Shown one piece after another: positions 55,452 through 63,839 of a stretch of DNA of 64,000 nucleotides. Within the stretch, counting starts at the first letter, position 1. Every line of letters begins with the position of its first letter. The stretch spans positions 49,604 to 113,603 of the forward strand of contig NZ_NMVP01000005.1 of the NCBI RefSeq assembly GCF_002250705.1, read 5' to 3'. This DNA comes from Enemella evansiae. GTDB lineage: Bacteria > Actinomycetota > Actinomycetes > Propionibacteriales > Propionibacteriaceae. The position numbers and the translations under genes are program-made. Under the pieces are notes generated by a model. That model was not told the origin of the DNA. It saw only the letters and a program-made list of their open reading frames with translations, and made no database searches.

Positions 55452-56354
55452 ATGCTGAACCCGATCCACCTGCGGACGCTCGCCGCCGTGCTCGAACACG
55501 GCACGTTCTCCGCTGCCGCCCAGTCGCTGGGTTACACCACCCAGGCGGTTTCGCAGCACATCGCGGCACTGGAGAAGTCCACCGGATTGGCACTGTTCGA
55601 ACGGCTGCCACGGGGCATCCAGCCGACGTGGTCGGCGCGCTATCTGCACGACTCCACCGCGAATGCGCTCGCCACCTTGATGGCGGTCGAGCGGGACGCG
55701 ATCTCGATCGCCGCCGGAGACCGTGGCGAGATCCGGCTCGGCGGATTCCCGACCGCGAGCCGCCAACTCATCCCGGTCGCACTGGCGCGCTTCACAGCCG
55801 AGCATCCGGATGCGATCGTCTCCTTCGATCAGGGCAGCCTGGAGGAGATCCTGACGATGGTCACCGAGGGAGTGCTGGACCTGGGGGTGGTGTTCGAGAA
55901 CGATCTGGGCACCCCGGAGGTCCCGGAAAGCCTGGACCGGTTGAAGTTGATGACCGAGACCCGCTCCTTGCTGGTGCCGGCCACCCATCGGTTCGCGGGA
56001 CGGGACGCGGTGGGGATCGAGGAGCTGGCCGAGGAGACCTGGGTGGCCAGCCAGCAGTCACCGGTGCTGCAGCGGTTGTGCTCCGCGCACGGTTTCGAGC
56101 CGCGGATCGCCCACCGTACCGACGATTTCGATGTGATGCGGGCCCTGGTCGGTGCCGGTCTGGGGGTGGCGGTGGTGCCGGCGCTGGGGCTGCTGCCCGA
56201 ACGTGATGTGGTCATCGTCGCGACGCGTACGCCGCTGCCGTCGCGTCGGGTGGGGGTGGTCTGGCGCCGCTCCAACACCAACCCGCTGCTGCCGAAGCTC
56301 GTCGAGGCTCTGCGGACCGGGGTCGAGCACTACTTCCAGACCTCGCACCCCTAG
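55452..56354 (+). CDS. LysR family regulator, divergent from the amino acid ABC operon
   Basis: A 300-residue regulator. The helix-turn-helix is at residues 2-60: IHLRTLAAVLEHGTFSAAAQ, then YTTQAVSQHIAALEKSTGLA. The LysR_substrate domain runs from about 90, with GGFPTASRQLIPVALARF at its start. ATG 55452 has GAGG 5 bases upstream. It probably controls the ABC/flavin-oxidase operon in response to the imported compound or its product. Confidence 0.92.
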   Translation: MLNPIHLRTLAAVLEHGTFSAAAQSLGYTTQAVSQHIAALEKSTGLALFERLPRGIQPTWSARYLHDSTANALATLMAVERDAISIAAGDRGEIRLGGFPTASRQLIPVALARFTAEHPDAIVSFDQGSLEEILTMVTEGVLDLGVVFENDLGTPEVPESLDRLKLMTETRSLLVPATHRFAGRDAVGIEELAEETWVASQQSPVLQRLCSAHGFEPRIAHRTDDFDVMRALVGAGLGVAVVPALGLLPERDVVIVATRTPLPSRRVGVVWRRSNTNPLLPKLVEALRTGVEHYFQTSHP

Positions 56355-56491
56355 TGCAGGGCCGCGGTGATCGTGTCCGCATCGAGCGGGCGATCGGCAT
56401 AGATCTCGTGGAACCGATCCAGGTCGGTCAGCACCGGGGTGCGCAGTCGCAGCCGACCCCGTTCCACGCACTCGTTCGACACATCGGCCAC
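56351..56491 (-). pseudogene. N-terminal GNAT acetyltransferase remnant
   Basis: GTG 56491 opens a 46-codon frame whose middle, RLRLRTPVLTDLDRFHEIYA, is the typical first strand and helix of RimJ/RimL-type acetyltransferases. It ends at a TAG overlapping the LysR stop. The remaining 120 or so residues of a GNAT are missing, so this looks like the stub left by a deletion between the two lysR genes. Confidence 0.55.
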
Positions 56492-56521
56492 GCTATCGCC
56501 CCCGGACGGGAGCACACCGCA

Positions 56522-57421
56522 TCACTCGCGTCGGTCACGCCACTGGCCGACCAACTCGACCAGCGCCCGGGCCGCCGCGCTCGGCGTACGGTCCTCGCGC
56601 ACCGCCAGGAACACCGGCCAGTCGAGATCGGCCTGTCCGCCCACCGGCACCACGACGACCCCGGCCGGTAGATCACCGGAGAGCAGATAGTCCGGCAGCA
56701 GCGCGATCCCGAGCCCGTGCCGCACATAGTCCAGGCCGGTGGACAGATCGGCGATCTCGAGGGTCACCCGACGCTGCACGCCGGCCTCGGCGAATGCGGC
56801 ATCGGTGACCGCGCGGGTGCCGTACCCCTCGGGTCCGTCGATGAAGTCGCGGCCGGCGAGCTCCCCCAGCTCGATCCGGTCGCGGCCGGCCAACTCGTCA
56901 CCGGCCGGCACCACCAACCGGAGCACCGACTCGGCCACCTTGATCCGCCGGATCCCCGGTGGCGCGCCGCGGGTGGACAGGAAGGCCAGATCGATGCGTC
57001 GCTCGTGCAGCGCGGTCAGCAACCCCTGTGAACCGGAGGCGGCGGCGCTCATCAGCACCTGCACCTGCGGATGGCGACGGTGGTACTCCCCCAGGATCGC
57101 GGGCACATCGATCAACCGGATCGCGGTCATCGTGCCCAGCCGCAGGGTCCCGGTCAGCTCGCCCTCGTCCCCGGCGGCCGCCTCGCGGGCCTGCTGGGCG
57201 GCATCGAGGACGGCGTACGCCTCGGCCATGAACCGCGTCCCGGCCTCGGTCAACCGCACCTGCCGGGCGCTGCGGTCGAGCAGCAGGACCCCCAGGTCGC
57301 GTTCCAGGTTCTTGATCGAGGCGGAGACCCCGGACTGCACCACATGCAACCGCTGCGCGGCCCGGGTGAAGCTCAGTTCCTCCGCCACTGCCAGGAAGTG
57401 CTCCAGCTGCCGCAGCTCCAC
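56522..57421 (-). CDS. LysR family regulator, divergent from an MFS exporter
   Basis: A 299-residue regulator. ELRQLEHFLAVAEELSFTRA and VQSGVSASIKNLERDLGVLL form the helix-turn-helix, and the effector domain follows from about 90 (GTLRLGTMTAIRLIDVPAIL). GTG 57421 is preceded by AGGTGG at 6 bases; an in-frame ATG at 57451 would add ten residues. It is divergent from the MFS gene starting at 57539, which it probably controls. The 117-bp gap between them has no dyad I would call with confidence. Confidence 0.9.
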   Translation of the reverse strand: MELRQLEHFLAVAEELSFTRAAQRLHVVQSGVSASIKNLERDLGVLLLDRSARQVRLTEAGTRFMAEAYAVLDAAQQAREAAAGDEGELTGTLRLGTMTAIRLIDVPAILGEYHRRHPQVQVLMSAAASGSQGLLTALHERRIDLAFLSTRGAPPGIRRIKVAESVLRLVVPAGDELAGRDRIELGELAGRDFIDGPEGYGTRAVTDAAFAEAGVQRRVTLEIADLSTGLDYVRHGLGIALLPDYLLSGDLPAGVVVVPVGGQADLDWPVFLAVREDRTPSAAARALVELVGQWRDRRE

Positions 57422-57538
57422 CTGCCACCACCTATCTGAATCAGTGATCATTTCTAGCAGATTTGTTCGTTGGATTTGCTGAGTTGCATGCCGCAGAGTG
57501 GTTCCTGAAGCAGTACGCGCGCCCGAAAGGTCACCCCG

Positions 57539-58771
57539 TTGTCCGCCAGCACCCTTGATCAGATCGCCAGCAGTCGAACCGATTCCGCCCGGCACGGCCG
57601 GGGCTTCTGGTTCGTCACCTTCGCCTTCCTGGTCGGGATGGCGTTCTCGACCGTGCCGACGCCGCTCTATCCGCTCTACATGCAGGCCGACGGCTTCTCC
57701 ACCTTCATGGTGACCGTGGTCTTCGCTGTCTATGCGGTGGGTGTGGTGATCAGTCTGCTGCTGGCCGGCCACGTCTCGGACTGGGTGGGCCGCAAGCGGA
57801 TCCTGGTCCCGGCGCTCGGGCTGGAACTCATCGCCGCACTGATCTTTCTCACCAGCACAGCACTTCCGGCGCTCATCGTCGCCCGGATCATCACCGGCCT
57901 CGGGGTCGGCATGCTGACCGCCACGGCGACCGCCCACCTGCACGAACTGCACTCCGCACACCGCCCGCACGCCTCTCCCCAGCGGTTCCAGATCGTCTCG
58001 ACCGCGGCGAACATCGGCGGTCTCGGCGCGGGCACTCTGGTCGCCGGCATCCTCGCGCAGTGGCTGCCGGTCCCGCTGCGCACCCAGTATCTGGTCTTCG
58101 CCGCGCTGCTGCTGGTCTCGATCGTCGGCATCGCACTCACCCCGGAAACCGTGTCGGTGCAGCTGCAGCGCCGCTATCGCCCGCAGCGGGTCAGCATCGA
58201 CCACGGGGACCGGGCCGGATACCTGGCGGCCGCCGCCGCGGCGATCGCGGCCTTCTCGGTGTTCGGCCTGTTCACCTCGGTCGCGCCGGGTTTCGTCGCC
58301 GGTGACCTGCACCGTCCGTCCCGGGCGCTGGCCGGGGTGATCGTCTTCGCGGTCTTCGGCGCCGCGGCGATCGCGCAGACCGGCACCGGCCGGCTCCGCG
58401 AGACCGCGCGCCGCCCACTCGGCCTGCTGCTGCAACTGGTCGGGCTGGCGGCCCTGGTGACCGGGATGCTGCTGGCCAGCCTGGCGTTCTTCCTGATCGG
58501 GGGCGTCCTCAGCGGCGCCGGGGCGGGCGTGCTGTTCAAGGACGCCGTCGGCAAGGTGATCGCGATGTCGACCCCCGAACGCCGCGGCGAGGCGCTGGCC
58601 GGGCTCTTCCTGATCGGCTATCTCGGCCTGATCGTACCCGCCCTGGGCATCGGGCTGGCCGCCGTCGAATTCCCTGCCAGCACGGTGATGATCGGATTCT
58701 CGGTGCTGCTGGTGGTGCTGCTCGCCGCCATCGCGCTCAGCGATGCGCGGCGGCGGACGGCCGCGGCCTGA
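57539..58771 (+). CDS. MFS transporter, 12-helix exporter-like
   Basis: This 410-residue protein has GMAFSTVPTPLYPLYMQADG in helix 1, and GHVSDWVGRKRILVPALGLE in loop 2-3 as the MFS signature. It resembles small-molecule exporters of the YfcJ/UPF0226 kind. The start is TTG 57539, with AAAGG 8 bases before; no ATG or GTG fits as well. LysR-linked. The substrate is unknown. Confidence 0.85.
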   Translation: MSASTLDQIASSRTDSARHGRGFWFVTFAFLVGMAFSTVPTPLYPLYMQADGFSTFMVTVVFAVYAVGVVISLLLAGHVSDWVGRKRILVPALGLELIAALIFLTSTALPALIVARIITGLGVGMLTATATAHLHELHSAHRPHASPQRFQIVSTAANIGGLGAGTLVAGILAQWLPVPLRTQYLVFAALLLVSIVGIALTPETVSVQLQRRYRPQRVSIDHGDRAGYLAAAAAAIAAFSVFGLFTSVAPGFVAGDLHRPSRALAGVIVFAVFGAAAIAQTGTGRLRETARRPLGLLLQLVGLAALVTGMLLASLAFFLIGGVLSGAGAGVLFKDAVGKVIAMSTPERRGEALAGLFLIGYLGLIVPALGIGLAAVEFPASTVMIGFSVLLVVLLAAIALSDARRRTAAA

Positions 58772-58774
58772 GCC

Positions 58775-59464
58775 TCACTCGATCGGCTCCGGCAGCACCC
58801 GGATGGCGTAGGCCACCTCGATGGTCCCACCGGTGACCGGGTCGGCGAGCTCGACCCGCCAGCGGTCGGCGAACTGGTCCACTCCCTCGATCATCAGCAC
58901 GGTGCCCGACATCAGCACCGTGCCCGGTTCGGCCAGGCCCCGCTCGGCGAGCACCCCGAGCCAGTGGTCGGGGGTCAGCAGGTCCGCGCAGCTGCCGTCG
59001 GAGATCAGCTCCTCCGAGCCCTCGCCATGGGTCACCCAGGCGCGCAGACTGATCTGGTCCAGGTGGTCCCGCACGTCCCGCAGGGACCAGGCCCGGTCGG
59101 CCAGCACGTCGGGGCTGGCGTTCTTCGACCAGGCGACACCGTGCACCTCGAGTGCCCGGTCGGTGTGGTCGCAGGCGGCGGTGAGCAGCACCTCCCCGTC
59201 GTCGGCGATCACCAGCGCCCACTCGGCCTCCCCCGAGGTGCGGGCGTGCTGCACCTCGACCAGGTCGACCTGCTGGGCGAGATAGGGCGAGATCGGATAG
59301 AGGGTCGGCACCGTCGAGGGTCCGGGTACGCCGAGTTCGGCCAGTTCGTCGATGTGTGCCTGCACCGCTGCGGTGTCCCGGCCGGCATAGCCGGCGTTGA
59401 GGGTACGCCGGACCTCGACCCGGCGGGTCGATCCATCCGGGAGCGTGAAGCTGAGGGTGGTCAT
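58775..59464 (-). CDS. DUF2848 family protein
   Basis: A 229-residue cytoplasmic protein. AGYAGRDTAAVQAHIDELAELGVPGPSTVP near residues 25-55, then LTAACDHTDRALEVHGVAWSKNASPDVL near 105-130, are the DUF2848 landmarks. The family is distantly related to fumarylacetoacetate hydrolase-fold proteins and is often found in catabolic clusters; its reaction is unknown. The HTDR and SK-x-x-x-P segments could be active-site elements. ATG 59464 follows GGAGG by 9 bases. It is divergent from the MHS symporter, sharing the operator at 59525-59553. Confidence 0.87.
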   Translation of the reverse strand: MTTLSFTLPDGSTRRVEVRRTLNAGYAGRDTAAVQAHIDELAELGVPGPSTVPTLYPISPYLAQQVDLVEVQHARTSGEAEWALVIADDGEVLLTAACDHTDRALEVHGVAWSKNASPDVLADRAWSLRDVRDHLDQISLRAWVTHGEGSEELISDGSCADLLTPDHWLGVLAERGLAEPGTVLMSGTVLMIEGVDQFADRWRVELADPVTGGTIEVAYAIRVLPEPIE

Positions 59465-59524
59465 GCGGGCGTACCTCCGAGGTGACGAGTTGGCTACGGA
59501 CCGATGCAAGGCTGTTCAATCCCC

Positions 59525-59553
59525 ACTAGGTATGCCTAATGTATACAGCTAGT
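59525..59553. promoter_or_regulatory. GntR(FCD)-type operator in the divergent promoter of the DUF2848/MHS genes
   Basis: TGTATACA (59540-59547) is a perfect palindrome of the TNGTNNACNA type typical of FCD-group GntR regulators. It is enclosed by ACTAG (59525-59529) and CTAGT (59549-59553), with a second, weaker symmetric element TAGG-TATG-CCTA (59527-59538) alongside. A -10-like TAGTAT (59550-59555) abuts it, so binding would block the symporter promoter. The likely regulator is the GntR encoded at 60892-61578. Confidence 0.65.
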
Positions 59554-59573
59554 ATCGAGACGAGGGAGTCCCC

Positions 59574-60911
59574 ATGGCCGAAAGCAGCACCGCGCTGCCA
59601 CCGCAGACCGCCGAGGAACGGCGGAATCTGCGCAAGGCATTCGCCGCCAGCCTCTCCGGCACCTCCCTGGAGTGGTACGACTTCGCGCTCTTCGGCGCCG
59701 TCACCGGCACCGTGTTCAGCCGGCTCTTCTTCGAGGGCTCGGATCCGGCGATGGACACCATCAAGGCCTTCCTCACCTATGGCGCCGGGTACGTCGCTCG
59801 CCCGATCGGCGGCATCTTCTTCGGCCGGCTCGGTGATGTGATCGGCCGCAAGAAGGTGCTGGTCTGGACACTGCTGCTGATCGGCGTCGCCACCTTCGCG
59901 ATCGGCATCCTGCCGACCTATGCCCAGGTGGGCATCTGGGCGCCGATCCTGCTGGTGCTGATGCGCTTCCTGCAGGGTGTCGGCGTGGGTGGCGAGTGGG
60001 GCGGCGCGGTGCTGCTGTCCAGCGAGTTCGCCCGACCCGGCACCCGCGGGCTGTGGGCCTCGGCCGCCCAGACCGGCGTACCGATCGGTTCGGTGGCCGC
60101 CAACCTGCTGCTGATCATCATGACCGCTTCGATGTCACCGCAGGCCTTCCTCAGCTGGGGTTGGCGGGTGGCGTTCTGCCTGTCGCTGGTGCTGGTCGGT
60201 TTCGGGCTGTGGATCCGGCACAAGCTCGAGGAGACCCCGGTCTTCCAGAAGCTCGTCGAACAGGGCGAACCGCCCAAGGCGCCGGTCACCGAGGTGCTCA
60301 CCACCCAGACCCGGGCACTGCTCGGTGCGATCTTCACCCGCTTCGGCCCGGACGTGCTCTACGCCTTCTTCGCGGTCTATGTGATCACCTGGTTGCAGAC
60401 CGGCCCGAACCGGCTCACCAACACCCAGGCGCTCACCTGCACGATGACCGCCGGCGCCCTGCAGATCGTCACGATGCCCTTCGCCGGTTGGCTTTCCGAC
60501 CGGATCGACCGCCGCGTGCTCTACGGCGTGGCCGCGGTGCTCGGCGGCATCTGGGCCTTCGTCTTCATCGCCATGCAGACCACCCGCAGCTTCCCGCTGG
60601 CCCTGTTCGGCGTGGTCGTCGGGTTGCTCTGCCACTCGTTCATGTACGCCCCGCAGGCGGCCCACATCGCCGAGCAGTTCCATGCCCGGTTGCGCTACAC
60701 CGGTTCCTCGCTGGCCTACACCTTCGCCGGCATCTTCGCCGGCGGGCTGGCACCGACGGCGTTCGCCTTCTTCATGAAGCAGTACAACAATTCCTGGCTG
60801 ATCGCGGTCTACATCGCGGTGGCCTGCGTGATCACCATCATCGGACTCGCGATGGGCCGGGCCGTCGTCGACGACGCCGACGACGCCCTGGTCACCGAGA
60901 ATGTCCGCTGA
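59574..60911 (+). CDS. MFS metabolite:H+ symporter (MHS family)
   Basis: A 445-residue importer. The N-terminal FAASLSGTSLEWYDFALFGA near residue 25 is the MHS signature (as in ProP, ShiA, KgtP), with GIFFGRLGDVIGRKKVLVWT in loop 2-3 and LRYTGSSLAYTFAGIFAGGL in the C-terminal half. Substrates of the family are small carboxylates and betaines. ATG 59574 has GAGGGAG upstream. The 3' end overlaps the convergent gntR gene by 20 bp. Confidence 0.92.
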   Translation: MAESSTALPPQTAEERRNLRKAFAASLSGTSLEWYDFALFGAVTGTVFSRLFFEGSDPAMDTIKAFLTYGAGYVARPIGGIFFGRLGDVIGRKKVLVWTLLLIGVATFAIGILPTYAQVGIWAPILLVLMRFLQGVGVGGEWGGAVLLSSEFARPGTRGLWASAAQTGVPIGSVAANLLLIIMTASMSPQAFLSWGWRVAFCLSLVLVGFGLWIRHKLEETPVFQKLVEQGEPPKAPVTEVLTTQTRALLGAIFTRFGPDVLYAFFAVYVITWLQTGPNRLTNTQALTCTMTAGALQIVTMPFAGWLSDRIDRRVLYGVAAVLGGIWAFVFIAMQTTRSFPLALFGVVVGLLCHSFMYAPQAAHIAEQFHARLRYTGSSLAYTFAGIFAGGLAPTAFAFFMKQYNNSWLIAVYIAVACVITIIGLAMGRAVVDDADDALVTENVR

Positions 60912-61578
60912 ACGGGTGGCGGGCGGCGCGCTCGCGGACCAGCCCGCGGGTGGTGCTCAGATGATCATCGATCGCCCGGTGCGCAGCGGGCAGGTCGCCG
61001 TCGATCAGCGCGTCCAGAATCGCCTGGTGCTCGGCACACACCGACGCCATCCGGTTCGGATGCCAGAGCACCGCCTCGATGCCGACCAGCATCTGCCGGG
61101 CCCGCAGTTTGGCGTACAGGGAGGCGAAAAGCCGGTTGCCGGCCGCATCGACCAGGGCCTGGTGGAAGTCCCGGTCCAGGGTGATGAACTCCTTGAACGA
61201 CGCCTGGTCGTCGACCTCCAGCTCCTGCTGACGCCCGAGCAGGTCTCCCATCGCCCGACCCGGGACGGTGCTCTCGTCGATGGTGATGCTGGCCGCGTGC
61301 TTCTCCACCACCCGGCGGACCTCGAACAGGTCACTCACCTCACGCGGCCCGACCTTGGGGATGTACGCCCCGCGCTGCGGGATCAGCTCCACCAGGTCGT
61401 CGGCGACCAGCAGCAGCAGCGCCTCCCGCACCGGCGTCCGCGACACCCCGATCTCGCTGGCGAGCTCCTGTTCGTTGAGAAAGGTGCCGTGCCGGTCGGG
61501 ATCGGTGAGGATGTTGTCGCGGAGATATTCGTACGCCCGCAGCCGACCGGTGGTCGGTGCGGCCTCGGGTGTTTCCAT
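60892..61578 (-). CDS. GntR family regulator, FCD subgroup
   Basis: A 228-residue regulator. The winged helix is at residues 10-75: LRAYEYLRDNILTDPDRHGT, then EIGVSRTPVREALLLLVADD and LIPQRGAYIPKVGPRE. The FCD effector domain at about 85-220 contains LDRDFHQALVDAAGNRLF and EHQAILDALIDGDLPAAH, with the His/Asp set that binds a metal and a carboxylate ligand. It lies between the MHS symporter and nitrilase genes, with a matching operator at 59540. Divergent from the nitrilase gene by 53 bp. Confidence 0.92.
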   Translation of the reverse strand: METPEAAPTTGRLRAYEYLRDNILTDPDRHGTFLNEQELASEIGVSRTPVREALLLLVADDLVELIPQRGAYIPKVGPREVSDLFEVRRVVEKHAASITIDESTVPGRAMGDLLGRQQELEVDDQASFKEFITLDRDFHQALVDAAGNRLFASLYAKLRARQMLVGIEAVLWHPNRMASVCAEHQAILDALIDGDLPAAHRAIDDHLSTTRGLVRERAARHPFSGHSR

Positions 61579-61631
61579 GGTTCAGAGTTAACACCACACC
61601 CCACAGTGGACGCAGAGGACAAGGACGGATC

Positions 61632-62429
61632 ATGAAGGTCGCAATCGCCCAGATCAGCTCCGGCCGCGAGGTCGCCGACAACCTGCGCCTGGTCGCCGAA
61701 CAGACGACCGCGGCCGCCGACCGGGGCGCCGAGCTCGTGGTCTTCCCCGAGGCGACCATGCGGGCCTTCGGGAACAACCTCACCGAGATCGCCGAACCGA
61801 TCGACGGCCCCTTCGGACAGGAGGTCTCCCGGATCGCCCAGGAGGCCGGAATCACCGTGGTGGTTGGGATGTTCACCCCGGGTTCGGAGGGGAAGGTGCG
61901 CAACACCCTGCTGGTCGCCGGCCCCGACGGGGAACGGATCGGCTACGACAAGATCCACCTCTACGATGCCTTCGGTTTCGCCGAGTCCGACACGGTGGAC
62001 GCCGGCAGCGAGGCGGTCCGGATCCCGATCGGTGACGCCACGGTCGGGTTGTCGATCTGTTACGACGTCCGCTTCCCGCAGCTCTACATCGACCACGCCC
62101 GGGCCGGCGCCCAGGTCGTCGTGGTCAGTGCCTCCTGGGGCGCCGGGCCGGGCAAGCTGGAGCAGTGGAAGCTGGTCACCCAGGCCCGCGGAGTGGACGC
62201 CACCGCCTTCGTGGTGGCCAGCGCCCAGGCCGATCCGAAGGCCAGCGGGGTGGACGCCAGGCCGGGTGCGCCGACCGGGGTGGGGCACTCGCAGGTCATC
62301 TCGCCGTTCGGTGAGGTGCTCGCCGAGGCCGGTGCCGGCTCGGAGCTGCTGGTCGTCGACCTCGATCTCGACAGGGTCGCCGAGGCCCGCCGGAGCCTGC
62401 CGGTGTTGGAGAACGCCAGACTGAGCTGA
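61632..62429 (+). CDS. Carbon-nitrogen hydrolase (nitrilase superfamily amidase)
   Basis: A 265-residue amidohydrolase with the complete catalytic set: Glu40 in VVFPEAT, Lys107 in YDKIHLYD and Cys143 in SICYDVRFP. It belongs to the Nit/omega-amidase-like branch, acting on linear amides rather than nitriles. ATG 61632 has AAGGA nearby. It is followed after 16 bp by an MFS carrier gene and preceded by the divergent gntR gene, so it likely hydrolyses the compound imported by the neighbouring carriers. Confidence 0.92.
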   Translation: MKVAIAQISSGREVADNLRLVAEQTTAAADRGAELVVFPEATMRAFGNNLTEIAEPIDGPFGQEVSRIAQEAGITVVVGMFTPGSEGKVRNTLLVAGPDGERIGYDKIHLYDAFGFAESDTVDAGSEAVRIPIGDATVGLSICYDVRFPQLYIDHARAGAQVVVVSASWGAGPGKLEQWKLVTQARGVDATAFVVASAQADPKASGVDARPGAPTGVGHSQVISPFGEVLAEAGAGSELLVVDLDLDRVAEARRSLPVLENARLS

Positions 62430-62445
62430 AAGGATCAGGCCCGAC

Positions 62446-63750
62446 ATGGGGTCGAAGCGGGCGTGGGTGATCTGGTCGGCGGCGCTGTTCTCGTACAGCA
62501 TCGCCGTGCTGCACCGCACCTCGCTCGGGGTCGCCGCCCCGCAGGCGGCGGAGCACTTCGGCATCCAGGCCGGATTGCTGTCAACCTTCGTGGTGCTGCA
62601 GATCGCGGTGTACGCCGGCAGCCAGATCCCGGTCGGGCTGGCGTTGGACCGGATCGGTCCACGGACCATGATCACCCTCGGTGCACTGTTGATGGCTTCG
62701 GGTCAGTCGCTGCTGGCCTTCTCGCCCTCACTGCCGCTGGCATTCACCGCACGGATCCTGGTCGGGGCCGGCGATGCGGCGACCTTCGTCTCGGCGATCC
62801 GGTTGCTGCCGTTCTGGTTCCCGGCGTACCGGATCCCGCTGCTCACCCAGCTCACCGGCGCGATCGGCCAGATCGGGCAGATCCTCAGCGCCGTGCCGCT
62901 GGTCTGGCTGCTCGGCAGCCAGGGCTGGCGGGTCGGTTTCGCGGCCTGCGCGATCGCCGGGTTGATCTCGGCGGTCTCCTGCTGGTCGCTGATCCGGGAC
63001 AGCCCGCATGGCCCGGTCCGCCGACGGGAATCCAGCCCGGAGAGCTTCATCAGCCAACTGCAGGCGGTGGTCTCCCAGCCGGGGACCTGGCTCGGCTTCT
63101 TCTCCCACTACACGGTGGGTTTCGCGCCGATGGCCTTCGCGCTGATGTGGGGTTTCCCGTTCCTCACCGCCGGCGAGGGCCGCTCCCCCGCCGTGGCCGG
63201 GTTGCTGATGACCGCATTCGTGCTCGGCAGCATCATCACCGGACCGGTCGTCGGCCAGCTCACCCGGGCGCATCCGCTGCGCCGCAGCAATCTGGTACTG
63301 GCGGCCTCGATGGCGGGTCTGGTCCCGTGGGTCGTGGTGCTGCTCTGGCCCGGCCCGGCGCCGACCTGGCTGCTGGTGCTGCTGGTCGCCGGGTTGTCGG
63401 TCGGCGGTCCGGGATCCTCGATCGGTTTCGACTTCGCCCGGACCGCGAACGACCAGCGCCGACTCGGTACCGCGACGGCGGTGGTGATCATGGGTGGTTT
63501 CCTCGGTGCTCTGGTCGCGGTGCTGCTGATCGGCGCGATCCTGGATGGGATCAGCGGCGGTGGCGGCGCGGGGTATGACCTGCACGCCTATCGCTGGGCG
63601 ATGGCGGTCCAGGTGCCGATGTACCTGGTCGGCCTGATCGGCATCTATCGCAGCCGGCGCAGCACCCGGCGCCAGATGGCCAGCGAGGGCCTGATCGTGC
63701 CCGCCTGGTCCGAGGCCCTGCGGCGGGAGTACCGCCGGCTGCGCCGCTGA
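62446..63750 (+). CDS. MFS transporter (nitrate/oxalate-type importer branch)
   Basis: This 434-residue protein has 12 helices. SIAVLHRTSLGVAAPQAAEH in helix 1 and GSQIPVGLALDRIGPRTMIT in loop 2-3 are typical of the ACS/OFA-like carriers often found in catabolic clusters. It starts 16 bp after the nitrilase gene, so the two are probably one transcript. The substrate is unknown; expected to be related to the amide substrate. Confidence 0.88.
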   Translation: MGSKRAWVIWSAALFSYSIAVLHRTSLGVAAPQAAEHFGIQAGLLSTFVVLQIAVYAGSQIPVGLALDRIGPRTMITLGALLMASGQSLLAFSPSLPLAFTARILVGAGDAATFVSAIRLLPFWFPAYRIPLLTQLTGAIGQIGQILSAVPLVWLLGSQGWRVGFAACAIAGLISAVSCWSLIRDSPHGPVRRRESSPESFISQLQAVVSQPGTWLGFFSHYTVGFAPMAFALMWGFPFLTAGEGRSPAVAGLLMTAFVLGSIITGPVVGQLTRAHPLRRSNLVLAASMAGLVPWVVVLLWPGPAPTWLLVLLVAGLSVGGPGSSIGFDFARTANDQRRLGTATAVVIMGGFLGALVAVLLIGAILDGISGGGGAGYDLHAYRWAMAVQVPMYLVGLIGIYRSRRSTRRQMASEGLIVPAWSEALRREYRRLRR

Positions 63751-63754
63751 CCGC

Positions 63755-63830
63755 CACGCTCATCGAGTAACCCGCGCAGCGAGCATTTCCTTCACGCTCC
63801 TCGAGTAGCTCGCGCTGCGAGCGACGGTCC
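63755..63830. repeat. Partial copies of the dispersed hairpin repeat
   Basis: Two left-half fragments stand in tandem after the MFS stop: CGCTCATCGAGTAA with GCGCAGCGAGC, then CGCTCCTCGAGTAGCTCGC-GCT-GCGAGCGAC, the second forming a 6-bp stem GCTCGC/GCGAGC. They lack the right-hand GTGTCGAGATGAGC arm of the full copies. They lie next to a transposase gene end, which may have broken them. Confidence 0.6.
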
Positions 63831-63839
63831 TATAGATCG

